A DNA stretch of 64,000 nt, taken from Methylobacterium sp. WSM2598. GTDB taxonomy: Bacteria > Pseudomonadota > Alphaproteobacteria > Rhizobiales > Beijerinckiaceae. Shown piece after piece: positions 53,266 to 60,534 of this stretch. Each line of letters opens with the position of its first letter. The stretch's first letter is position 1. The DNA lies in contig NZ_KB900609.1 of NCBI RefSeq assembly GCF_000379105.1, positions 5,925,962-5,989,961 of the forward strand. Direction: 5' to 3'. Position numbers and translations under genes: made by a program. Under the pieces are notes generated by a model, which worked only from the letters and a program-made list of their open reading frames with translations, ran no database searches and had not been told where the DNA came from.

Positions 53266-54687
53266 CTACTGCGCCGCCTCGGCGGCCGTCGGCGGCTCGC
53301 GCTCGATGGTGCGGAAGGCTTCGAGCTCGGTCAGGTAGGTGCGGGCCCACCAATCCACGTCCTCGCGGCCGAGCCGCTCGACCATCGGCTTCCAGCGCTC
53401 CAGCCGCTCGGCCTTGGGCATGTAGAGGGCGGCCCGGATCGCCTCCGCCACCTCGAACCGGTCGTAGGGGTTGACCAGCAGCGCCTCGGGCAGCTGGCGC
53501 GCCGCGCCGGCGAATTTCGACAGGACGAGCACGCCCGGATCGTCCTCGCTCTGGGCCGCCACGTATTCCTTGGCGACGAGGTTCATCCCGTCGCGCATCG
53601 GCGTCACCAGGCCGACCCGCGCCGCCCGGTACAGGCCCGCCAGCACCGCCCGCGGATAGGCCTTGGTGACGTACTGGATCGGCGTCCAGGACGGCTCGCC
53701 GAGCGAGCCGTTGATGTTGCCCAGGACCTCGTTCACGTCGCGGCTGAGCTGCTCGTACTCGGGCACCTCGGTGCGCGATTTCGGGGCGATCTGCAGGAAG
53801 ACGACGTTGCCGCGCTGGTCGGGGTTGGAGGCGAAGAAGCGCTCCACCGCCTCCATCCGCTCCGGCACGCCCTTGGAATAGTCGAGCCGGTCGACGCCGA
53901 TCAGCAACTTGCGCGTGCGAAGCCCGGCGATCGTGTCCCGCACCGTCCGGTTCATGCCGGCCCGGTCCGCCGCCTGCCGGAAGCCCTCGACGTCGATGCC
54001 GATCGGGAAGCTGCGGATGCGGGTGCGCCGCCCATCCACCATCAGCGAGCCGCCGCCGAGCGGGATCGCCCGCAGCTCGTCGACGAGGTTGCGCGAGAGA
54101 TTGTGGACGTCGCACTCGGTCTGGAGGCCGATCAGGTCGTAATCGGCCACCGCCCGCAGCAGCTCGTTCGAGGCCGGGAGCGTGTTGAACACCTCGCCCG
54201 AGGGCCACGGGATGTGGTGGAAATAGCCGATCGGATTGGCCACGCCGAGGCCGCGCAGCTCCGAGGCGAGGGGGATCAGGTGGTAATCGTGCACCCAGAT
54301 CAGGTCCCCGGGTTCGATCAGGCCGGCCAGGGCCTGCGCGAAGATGCGGTTGACCCGCTGATAGCCCGCGTAGTCGGCCCGCGAGTAGGCGGCGAGGCCG
54401 AGCCGGTAGTGCATGATCGGCCAGAGCGCCCGGTTGGCGAAGCCGCTGTAATATTCCCGGTGATCCTGGGGCGAGAGGTCCATCACCGCGTAGCGCACCC
54501 GGCCGCGATCCGCGATGGCCGGCGCGCCCGAGGGCTGCTCGGCGATCTTACCGCTCCACCCGAACCACAGCCCCCGATACGCGGTGAACGCTTCCTTCAA
54601 CGCGACCGCGAGGCCGCCCGCCGCGACGGCCTTCGATCCCGCTTCCGGGACGGCGACGCGGTTCGAGACGATGATCAGGCGTGACAC
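53266..54687 (-). CDS. otsA: Trehalose-6-phosphate synthase OtsA
   Basis: OtsA joins UDP-glucose and glucose-6-phosphate to trehalose-6-phosphate, a step in osmotic and desiccation protection. The 473-residue product has SRLIIVSNRVAVPEAGSKAVAAGGLAVALKEAF, then YRGLWFGWSGKIAEQ, IWVHDYHLIPLASELR, the nucleotide-site region IGVDRLDYSKGVPERMEAVERFF and DGMNLVAKEYVAAQSEDDPGVLVLSKFAGAARQL. These are full GT20 signatures. No otsB phosphatase gene lies in the window. The start ATG is at 54685-54687. Its position next to a stress cluster suggests general stress control. Confidence 0.96.
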   Translation of the reverse strand: MSRLIIVSNRVAVPEAGSKAVAAGGLAVALKEAFTAYRGLWFGWSGKIAEQPSGAPAIADRGRVRYAVMDLSPQDHREYYSGFANRALWPIMHYRLGLAAYSRADYAGYQRVNRIFAQALAGLIEPGDLIWVHDYHLIPLASELRGLGVANPIGYFHHIPWPSGEVFNTLPASNELLRAVADYDLIGLQTECDVHNLSRNLVDELRAIPLGGGSLMVDGRRTRIRSFPIGIDVEGFRQAADRAGMNRTVRDTIAGLRTRKLLIGVDRLDYSKGVPERMEAVERFFASNPDQRGNVVFLQIAPKSRTEVPEYEQLSRDVNEVLGNINGSLGEPSWTPIQYVTKAYPRAVLAGLYRAARVGLVTPMRDGMNLVAKEYVAAQSEDDPGVLVLSKFAGAARQLPEALLVNPYDRFEVAEAIRAALYMPKAERLERWKPMVERLGREDVDWWARTYLTELEAFRTIEREPPTAAEAAQ

Positions 54688-55022
54688 GGCGGTTACGGAC
54701 TCCCTGAGCGGGGGAGGGTTCCGGGCCCCGGCCCCTCCCTCACGGCGCGAGCGTAGGATGGGCGGAATGCAAGCGCGATCCGCGGCCCTTGGTCAACCCT
54801 CGCGGAACGCATCGGTTGCACGGCGGCGCTTTCCGCCGGGCACGGCGCTCCACAGGAATCGCCCCGGTTTCGCCGCGCTGCGGCGCGGCCGCGGGCCGGA
54901 CGAGAACGGGCCTTGCATCCGCAGCGGAACCGGGCGACCCGGCTGCGGTTACTCGCTCAATCGTAGACCGCGCCGGGCGGGCGTCCGACGCGCCATGATG
55001 ATGTCTCAAGGAGTCTTGGGTG
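54688..55022. other. Intergenic region between divergent otsA and stress-cluster genes
   Basis: GC-rich with no gene seen. It holds the likely promoters of both flanking units. GGAAC at 54926-54930 with GGTT at 54947-54950 is the only recognisable candidate, resembling the EcfG stress sigma promoter. Confidence 0.5.
54926..54950 (+). promoter_or_regulatory. Candidate EcfG-type stress promoter
   Basis: GGAAC (54926-54930) is followed after 16 bp by GGTT (54947-54950); the general stress sigma factor EcfG of alphaproteobacteria recognises GGAAC-N16/17-CGTT. One base deviates in the -10 part. The site lies about 70 bp before a cluster of envelope stress-type genes, which fits its use. Chance occurrence is possible. 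Confidence 0.4.
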
Positions 55023-55541
55023 ATGAGCGCGGGTTATCAGAACGGGCAGCATCAGGCCGGGCCGGGGCCGGGCGCGGACCATCCGGCCGGCTGGACGGGC
55101 CTGCGCGACGACGTGCGCCAGCTCGGCGACGTCGCGGTGGAGCGCGGCTACGGCCTGGTCGACGCGGCGCGCGAGCAGGTCACCGGCTACGTCGCGCGGC
55201 GCAAGGACGACGCGGCGCAATCGGTCGAGGATTTCGCCCGGGCTCTCAGGGAATCGGGCAAGGGCCTGGAGAGCCAGCCGAACGTGCGGGCCTTCTTCGA
55301 CAGCGCCGCGGAGGGCCTGGAGCAGCTCTCCGGCTCGATCCGCGAGCGCAGCTTCGAGGACTTCTACAGCGACATCGAGGCCGCGGCGCGCCGCCGCCCG
55401 GCCGCCGTGGCGATCGCCACCTTCGTGACCGGCTTCCTGGCGGCGCGCTTCATCAAGTCCTCGGCCCATCCGCGCCATGCCATGCCGGGCCGCGAGGCCT
55501 TCGCGGCCGAGCGCCGGGCGGGCGGGCGTGGCCCTGTCTGA
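55023..55541 (+). CDS. Membrane-associated protein of the stress cluster
   Basis: This 172-residue protein has mainly helical sequence: RDDVRQLGDVAVERGYGLVDAAREQVTGYVARRKDDAAQSVEDFARALRESGKGLE and ERSFEDFYSDIEAAARRRPAAVAIATFVTGFLAARFIKSSA, the last part including one membrane helix near the C-terminus. It resembles ElaB/YqjD-like membrane-anchored proteins. AAGGAG at 55008-55013 fits an ATG at 55023 or a GTG at 55020. The next gene begins 11 bp later, then two more in overlap. The cluster has the signs of an envelope stress operon. Confidence 0.75.
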   Translation: MSAGYQNGQHQAGPGPGADHPAGWTGLRDDVRQLGDVAVERGYGLVDAAREQVTGYVARRKDDAAQSVEDFARALRESGKGLESQPNVRAFFDSAAEGLEQLSGSIRERSFEDFYSDIEAAARRRPAAVAIATFVTGFLAARFIKSSAHPRHAMPGREAFAAERRAGGRGPV

Positions 55542-55552
55542 CGGAGGCGGCG

Positions 55553-55948
55553 ATGGCTGAACCGAGCAATGGCAGCATCCAGGGTCTCCTCGCGGAGGCC
55601 CTGCGCGAGACCACCGACCTCGCCCGCAAGGAGATCGCCCTCTTCCGGACCGAGATGTCGAACAATCTGAGGACGCTGTTCCTCGGGCTCGGCATGGTGG
55701 TGGGGGCGGCGGTCTTCGCGGTCGTCGCGCTGCTGGTCCTGGTCGACGCGCTGGTGAAGTGGCTGGCCACCCTGGTCCATTCCGAGGCGCTCGCCGCCCT
55801 CATCGTGGGCGGCGTGTTCCTGGTCGTGGCGGTGGGCCTCGCCCTGGCGGGCAGCCGCGCGATGTCGCTCTCGACCCTCACGCCCACCCGCACGACCCGC
55901 CAAGTGCGCCAGGACGCGCGAGTCCTGTCCGAGAGGGTGTCCGGATGA
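55553..55948 (+). CDS. Phage-holin-superfamily (Actinobacterial holin / YqjE-like) protein
   Basis: This 131-residue membrane protein has an N-terminal amphipathic helix (SIQGLLAEALRETTDLARKEIALFRTEMSNNLRTL) and two membrane helices (LFLGLGMVVGAAVFAVVALLVLVDALV; ALAALIVGGVFLVVAVGLALAGS), the pattern of the phage holin family (putative Actinobacterial holin-X/YqjE). The role is unknown but often tied to stress or envelope genes. The C-terminus has VRQDARVLSERVSG and the stop overlaps the next start as ATGA. It is not accompanied by lysis genes, so a prophage origin is unlikely. Confidence 0.82.
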   Translation: MAEPSNGSIQGLLAEALRETTDLARKEIALFRTEMSNNLRTLFLGLGMVVGAAVFAVVALLVLVDALVKWLATLVHSEALAALIVGGVFLVVAVGLALAGSRAMSLSTLTPTRTTRQVRQDARVLSERVSG

Positions 55949-56346
55949 CCCAGTCGATCTCGGAGCTCGAACAGGAGATCGAGCAGACCCGGGCCCGGCT
56001 CGATCACACGATCGACCGCATCCAGGACCGGCTGTCGCCCGCCAGCATCGTCGACGAGATGCTCGGCACGGTGCGCCAGTCGCCGATGAGCGGCCTCTAC
56101 GACGGGGCGCTGGCGGCGGTTCGGCGCAACCCGGTGCCCGTGATGCTGATCGTGGCAGGCGTCGGCTGGCTGCTGCACCGCGTCTCCGAGGAGAATCGCC
56201 GCCGCCTCCACCAGGAAGCGACGGCGGCGCGCGCCGCGACGGTGCCGGTGCTGAACGACGGCGCCGTGCGCATCTACGACCCGGACCGCCCGACCGACCA
56301 CCCGGCCGCCGACGGGGTTGCCCGTCCGGAGGCCGCGCAGATCTGA
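55945..56346 (+). CDS. DUF3618 domain protein
   Basis: This 133-residue protein has the DUF3618 signature at its start, ISELEQEIEQTRARLDHTIDRIQDRLSP, the E-x-x-R-x-x-L-x-x-T-I-D-x-L/I pattern. It ends with a single membrane helix (VPVMLIVAGVGWLLHRVS) and a polar tail. Members are small alphaproteobacterial proteins of unknown role, often next to holin-like YqjE proteins, exactly as here. It overlaps the preceding gene by 4 bp (ATGA), supporting operon structure. Confidence 0.88.
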   Translation: MTQSISELEQEIEQTRARLDHTIDRIQDRLSPASIVDEMLGTVRQSPMSGLYDGALAAVRRNPVPVMLIVAGVGWLLHRVSEENRRRLHQEATAARAATVPVLNDGAVRIYDPDRPTDHPAADGVARPEAAQI

Positions 56347-56398
56347 CGCGGGCCGGACCGCGCCCGCAAGCCAAGGCTGCACGACAAGGATGCACGAC

Positions 56399-57169
56399 AT
56401 GGCCGACCACACCATCAAGCCCGCAACTCCGGACGCCCCCTCCGCCCACGTCCCGGGCGCCGGGCCGGAGCGCAATCTCCACCAGGACCACGACACCGCC
56501 CGGGCGCAGGCCGGGACGGCCGGCGGACAGGCACCGGGCCAAGGCACCGGCCAAGCCTCGAGCCAAGCCTCGGACTTCGCCGCGAAGGTCGGCGACACCG
56601 CCGGTCAGACCGCCGAGCAGATCCGGCAGGCCGCCGACGCCGCGGCCGAGCGCCTGCGGCGGACGGCGAGCGACGCGGTCTCGCAGGCCCACCAGCGCGC
56701 CAGCCAGGCCTATGGCAGCTTCCAGCAGGGCGGCTCGGAGACCCTCGACCGCGCCCGCGACTACGCCAACGACGCGATCGAGTCCGGCGCCCGGCGCTAC
56801 GCCGACCTGCGCGAGCGGAGCTCGGCGCAGATCTCCCGCGGCCAGAGCGCGGTCGAGCGCTTCGTGGGCGAGAACCCGCTCCTCGTCGGCGTGGTCGGCC
56901 TGGCAGCCGGCCTGATGATCGGCGCCCTCCTGCCGCGCACGCGCCGCGAGGACGAGACGGTCGGCGCCTGGGCGGACGAGGTGCGCGACCAGGGCCTGCG
57001 CTACGCCCGCGAGGCGACCGAGCGCGGCCGCCAGTTCGTCGAATCCGCCCTCGACCAAGCGCAGGACGCGGCCTCCGCGGCGGCGCACGCGGCCACGGAC
57101 GAGCTGCGCCAGGCCGATCAGGGCGGCGCGACGCCGCGCCCGGGCGGGCCGACGATCCAGACGCACTGA
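56399..57169 (+). CDS. Helical repeat protein with C-terminal membrane anchor, stress cluster
   Basis: This protein of about 256 residues begins MADHTIKPATPDAPSAHV (ATG at 56399; the ATG at 56390 is also possible). An Ala/Gln/Gly-rich stretch is followed by long alanine-rich helices with heptad-like pattern (DTAGQTAEQIRQAADAAAERLRRTASDAVSQAHQRASQAYGSF), similar to LEA-like and YqjD/ElaB proteins. A short hydrophobic segment (NPLLVGVVGLAAGLMIGALLP) is followed by another helix. It may protect or tether the envelope under stress. The DNA near 56530-56575 has ggcaccgg/ccaagcctcgag near-repeats. It starts 52 bp after the DUF3618 gene. Confidence 0.75.
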   Translation: MADHTIKPATPDAPSAHVPGAGPERNLHQDHDTARAQAGTAGGQAPGQGTGQASSQASDFAAKVGDTAGQTAEQIRQAADAAAERLRRTASDAVSQAHQRASQAYGSFQQGGSETLDRARDYANDAIESGARRYADLRERSSAQISRGQSAVERFVGENPLLVGVVGLAAGLMIGALLPRTRREDETVGAWADEVRDQGLRYAREATERGRQFVESALDQAQDAASAAAHAATDELRQADQGGATPRPGGPTIQTH

Positions 57170-57235
57170 GCCGATTTCCCGGGGCGCGGGCGGACCGCGC
57201 CCCGAACCCGGCCCGGGCCCCGGCGTTGTCGGCCC

Positions 57236-58303
57236 ATGACGGACGACAGCCCCCGCCTCGGCTTCTGCTGCAAGTTCATCCCCGACGAAGCGCCCGGCAC
57301 CCACCCGACGCTCAAGGCCGCCAAGGAGGCGGCGCTGGCGATGAACGTCACCAGCGTCACCATCGCGCATCTGCGCCGGCTCGACCCCGCCGGCGCCCGC
57401 GACAAGCTGGCCGCGGTCGTGGGCCACAACCTCGCGGCCCTGCGGCGCCAGATCGGCTGGGTCGCCGCGCGCCCGCCGCTGGAGCGGCTCCTGCGCCTCG
57501 CGAGCGCGATCCTGCCCGGCTACACCCATCCCGAGGTGCGCGACCTCTACGCCGACCCGGATTTCCGCCGGTCCATCGAGGCGGGGCTCGCGGGAATCGG
57601 CGAGGCGGCGCGGGCGGGCGGCGTGCGGCTCAGCATGCATCCGGGGCCCTTCTGCATCCTCGCCGCGCGCAACCCGGCGGCCCTGGCCAACGGCATCGCG
57701 GAACTCGACTACCACGCCGAGGTCATGGCGATGATGGGCTACGGCGCCGGCTGGCACCCGCACGGGGCCCACGTGAACATCCATGTCGGCGCCCGCGAGC
57801 CCGGCCTCGCGGGTTTCCGCGCCACCCTGCCGCGGGTGAGCGAGGCGGCGCGCCACCTCGTCACCGTGGAGAACGACGAGGATTCCTTCGGGCTCGACGA
57901 CGTGCTGGAACTCGGCGACCTCGTGCCGGTGGTCCTCGATCTCCACCACCACTGGATCCACAGCCGCGGCCACTACATCGCGCCGGACGATCCGCGCATC
58001 GCCCGGATCCGGGAGTCCTGGCGGGGCGTGCGGCCGGTGAGCCACGTCAGCGTCTCGCGCGAGGACCTGCTGGTCGGCCACGACCCGGATGCCCTCCCGG
58101 ACTTCGCCGCGCTGCTGGCGGCGGGCCTGAGCGGCCGGGCGCTCGCGGCCCATTCCGACCTGATGTGGAACCGGGCGCTGAACGACGTCGTGGCCCTCCA
58201 CCTCGCCTGGAGCGATTTCGAGATCGAGGCGAAGCTGAAGAACCTCGCCTCGACCGGCCTCGCCCGTCAGGTCGGCGGCCCGCTCGCCCTCGCGGCCGAG
58301 TGA
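57236..58303 (+). CDS. uvsE: UV damage endonuclease (UvdE/UvsE family)
   Basis: This 355-residue protein matches UV damage endonucleases, which nick DNA 5' to pyrimidine dimers and other lesions and use two to three metal ions in a TIM-barrel. Visible motifs are LGFCCKFIPDEAPGTHPTLKAA, VTIAHLRRLDP, GGVRLSMHPGPFCILAARNPA, VNIHVGAREP, HLVTVENDEDSFGLDDVLEL and VPVVLDLHHHWIHSRGH, with HP, H, E and HHH metal-ligand positions. The N-terminal LGFCCKF stands for the LGL-C-like family beginning. It gives a back-up to nucleotide excision repair. The neighbourhood of stress genes agrees. Confidence 0.88.
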   Translation: MTDDSPRLGFCCKFIPDEAPGTHPTLKAAKEAALAMNVTSVTIAHLRRLDPAGARDKLAAVVGHNLAALRRQIGWVAARPPLERLLRLASAILPGYTHPEVRDLYADPDFRRSIEAGLAGIGEAARAGGVRLSMHPGPFCILAARNPAALANGIAELDYHAEVMAMMGYGAGWHPHGAHVNIHVGAREPGLAGFRATLPRVSEAARHLVTVENDEDSFGLDDVLELGDLVPVVLDLHHHWIHSRGHYIAPDDPRIARIRESWRGVRPVSHVSVSREDLLVGHDPDALPDFAALLAAGLSGRALAAHSDLMWNRALNDVVALHLAWSDFEIEAKLKNLASTGLARQVGGPLALAAE

Positions 58304-58348
58304 GCCCGCCTCGACGGCTGCGCCCGCACGCGCTATCGCTCGGGCACC

Positions 58349-58897
58349 ATGCGAAGCGCCGATTGCGACATCCTCGTCATCCCGGGCTACACCAATTCCG
58401 GGCCCGATCATTGGCAGAGCCGGTGGGAGGAGCGGCTCTCCACGGCGCGGCGGGTGGGGATGCCGGACTGGGACCGCCCGGAGCCCGAGCCGTGGCGCGA
58501 CGCGGTCGTCGCCGCGGTGCGGGCGGCCGAGCGGCCGGTCGTGCTCGTCGCGCACAGCCTCGGGGTGGTTTCGGCGGTCCAGGCCGCCCCCTTCCTGCCC
58601 CCGGGCGCCGTGCGGGGCGGCTTCCTGGTCGCGCTGCCGGACGTGGAGCGGCCGGACGCGCCGGCCCTGCTGCGCGCCTTCGCGCCGATCCCCCGCGAGC
58701 CGCTGCCCTTCCCGGCCCTGCTGGTCACGAGCCGCTCCGATCCCTGGACCGCCTATGACCGGGCCGAGGATTTCGCGGCCTCCTGGGGCGCCGAGCTCGT
58801 CGATGCGGGCGAGGCCGGGCACCTGAACGGCGAGAGCGGCCACGGCCCCTGGCCCGAGGGGCTGATGCGCTTCGCGGGCTTCCTGCGCGGGCTCTGA
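58349..58897 (+). CDS. RBBP9/YdeN-family alpha/beta hydrolase
   Basis: This 182-residue protein fits the RBBP9/YdeN serine hydrolase family: DILVIPGYTNSGPDHWQSRWEERL is the diagnostic N-terminal block, the nucleophile lies in VVLVAHSLGVVSAVQAA (S-H-S-L-G like, here A-H-S-L-G), and the late Asp and His lie in LVTSRSDPWTAYDRAEDFA and DAGEAGHLNGESGHGPWPEG. Substrate is unknown. It begins 45 bp after the UvsE gene. Its stop is close to the GGGATCCGC palindrome. Confidence 0.88.
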   Translation: MRSADCDILVIPGYTNSGPDHWQSRWEERLSTARRVGMPDWDRPEPEPWRDAVVAAVRAAERPVVLVAHSLGVVSAVQAAPFLPPGAVRGGFLVALPDVERPDAPALLRAFAPIPREPLPFPALLVTSRSDPWTAYDRAEDFAASWGAELVDAGEAGHLNGESGHGPWPEGLMRFAGFLRGL

Positions 58898-58900
58898 TCG

Positions 58901-58927
58901 GGGATCCGCGTGATCGCAGCGGATCCC
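58901..58927. repeat. 9-bp palindrome (REP-like family B)
   Basis: GGGATCCGC (58901-58909) and GCGGATCCC (58919-58927) pair perfectly around a 9-nt loop, starting 3 bp after the hydrolase stop codon. The arms are identical to those of the 25.6-kb palindrome. It may double as a terminator. Confidence 0.8.
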
Positions 58928-58931
58928 GGAT

Positions 58932-59051
58932 CCCAAGCCCGCGCGGCGCTTGAGCGAAGCCGAAATGCCAAGCCCGCGCGGCGCCTGAGCGACGCGGACA
59001 TCCGCATGGCCGAAATCGGAGATGGCGAAGCCATCAATCGGCTGTCGCATG
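58932..59051. repeat. One and a half copies of dispersed repeat (family A, reverse orientation)
   Basis: caagcccgcgcggcgcttga followed by gcgaagcc is seen at about 58934-58961, and again from about 58972 as caagcccgcgcggcgcctga followed by gcgacgcggacatccgcatgg. These are reverse complements of the 49.6-kb units. The second copy shares the same inserted middle as the 19.2-kb copy (gagatggcgaagccatc). Confidence 0.8.
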
Positions 59052-59223
59052 ACCGCGTCCTGCGGCGCCGGGGCAGGGGAACCGGCCCGGGCCGGTCCCG
59101 TTCGACATCCGGTCCGTCCGGCTCTCGCGCCGGATCGCCCGGCCGCCGCGTCGCGAGGAACCGGTTCTTCACGGCTTCGGGCAAGACTCCGCGAGAAGGT
59201 GTTCGGGAAGGAAACGACGGGAC

Positions 59224-60510
59224 GTGCGCCGCCTCCGCCTCCTCCGCAGCCCGGGCGCCGTCCGGATGAGCGCCGGCTTCGCGGCGCTGATCGGCATGAT
59301 GCTGATCGCGCTCGGCGCGTTCGTGTACCAGCACCAGGGTACCGAGGCGGTCCGCCACACCGTCATGGTGGACGCGCAGCTCGGCCACCTCCTCTCGGCC
59401 GTGCAGGAGGCCGAGACGCAGCAGCGCGGCTTCCTGCTGACCGGCGACGCCCGATTCCTGGACGCCTTCGCGGCGAGCGAGGCGATGATCGCCGACGAGT
59501 TCGAGGAGCTCGAGGCCCTGGTGCGCGATGCTCCCGAGCAGCGGGCGCGGGCCGAGCGGCTGCGCGGCCTGATCGCCGCCAAGCGCGCCGATCTCGCGGC
59601 CACGGTGGACCTGTCCCTGCGCGACGGGCGGGACGCCGTCGCGCGGGCCCTGGCGGGCGGCCCGAGCAAGCCGCTGATGGACGAGATCCGGGGCCTGCTG
59701 CGGCAGATGGAGCAGCAGGAGGCGGCGCTGATGGAGGCGCGCCGGGCCCAGGTCTCGCGGGTCGCGCTGACGATCTGGGTGCTGGTCGCGCTCGTGGCGA
59801 CGCTGCTGGCAGTGCTCGCCGTCTCGGCCGTCCGGGAGGCCGGCCGGCGGGCCTCGCTGTCGCGCTTCCTGCCGGAGGAGCTGGTCACCCGCCTGGCGGA
59901 CGACGTCGAGGGGTTGCGGGCCGGGCGCCGGCAATTCGCCGCGATCGTCTTCGTCGACCTGCGCGGCTCCACGGGCCTGGCCGAGCGGCTCGATCCCCAC
60001 GCGCTCTCGGTGCTGCTCACCGCCTTCCGCCGCCGGATCATCCGGCTCGCGCGCCTGCACGGCGGGGTGGTCGACAAGTTCATCGGCGACGGGGCGCTCC
60101 TGGTCTTCGGCCTGCCCGAGCCGCGGCCGGACGACGCCGCCCGGGCGCTCGCCTTCGCGCGCAGCCTCGCGGCGCTGGCCGGCCGCCCGAGCGCGCGCTG
60201 GGCGCGCCCGCACGGGATCGGCATCGGCGTGCATTACGGCGAGGTCTTCTGCGGCATCATCGGCCAGCAGGCGCGGCTGGAATTCACCGTGCTCGGCGAC
60301 ACCGTCAACGTCGCGGCCCGGCTGGAGCAGGCCACCAAGGTGCACGGGGTGGCGATCCTGGCCTCGGAGGCCGCCTGCCGCGCGGCGGGCGCGCGCGGCG
60401 GGGCGTGGCGGGAGGTCAGCCGCGCCCCCCTGCGCGGGCGCCGCGAGGCCATGGCCTACTACGCGCCGGCCGCGGAAGGGACGGCCCCGCCGGTCGCCGC
60501 CATCGCCTGA
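59224..60510 (+). CDS. Adenylate/guanylate cyclase with CHASE3 sensor
   Basis: This 428-residue protein is a class III nucleotide cyclase. An N-terminal membrane helix (about 16-34) and a second helix (about 178-200, LTIWVLVALVATLLAVLAVSAV) flank a CHASE3-like periplasmic sensor with VQEAETQQRGFLLTGDARFLDAFAASEAMI. The cyclase domain has the metal Asp in FAAIVFVDLRGSTGLAERLDP and a second in GGVVDKFIGDGALLVFG, then VLGDTVNVAARLEQATK with the transition-state residues. It likely senses an unknown periplasmic cue and makes cAMP. The start is the GTG at 59224 or a later ATG at 59266. It converges on the sigma-54 activator gene. Confidence 0.92.
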   Translation: MRRLRLLRSPGAVRMSAGFAALIGMMLIALGAFVYQHQGTEAVRHTVMVDAQLGHLLSAVQEAETQQRGFLLTGDARFLDAFAASEAMIADEFEELEALVRDAPEQRARAERLRGLIAAKRADLAATVDLSLRDGRDAVARALAGGPSKPLMDEIRGLLRQMEQQEAALMEARRAQVSRVALTIWVLVALVATLLAVLAVSAVREAGRRASLSRFLPEELVTRLADDVEGLRAGRRQFAAIVFVDLRGSTGLAERLDPHALSVLLTAFRRRIIRLARLHGGVVDKFIGDGALLVFGLPEPRPDDAARALAFARSLAALAGRPSARWARPHGIGIGVHYGEVFCGIIGQQARLEFTVLGDTVNVAARLEQATKVHGVAILASEAACRAAGARGGAWREVSRAPLRGRREAMAYYAPAAEGTAPPVAAIA

Positions 60511-60534
60511 GGCGGGGCCGGCCGCGACGGCCGC

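Larger units (their letters stand above)
58898..59223. other. Intergenic region dominated by repeats
   Basis: Contains the palindrome and family A repeat copies on the left. The right part (59060-59223) has no gene-like sequence and leads to the GTG start of the cyclase gene. An AAGGAAAC stretch at about 59208 may be its ribosome binding site. Confidence 0.45.

Noticed and set aside
54804..54830. Second GGAAC site as an EcfG promoter
   Set aside because: GGAAC at 54804-54808 is not followed by a CGTT-like element at 16-17 bp.
55553..55948. Holin-like protein as evidence for a prophage
   Set aside because: No phage structural, integrase or lysis genes are near; the YqjE-like protein with DUF3618 is a normal chromosomal pair.
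55364..59050. 1228-codon minus-strand open frame across the stress cluster and uvsE
   Set aside because: GC-rich antisense frames stay open by codon bias; the sequence is His/Arg/Gly/Ala-rich without domains, while five plus-strand genes in this interval have family signatures.
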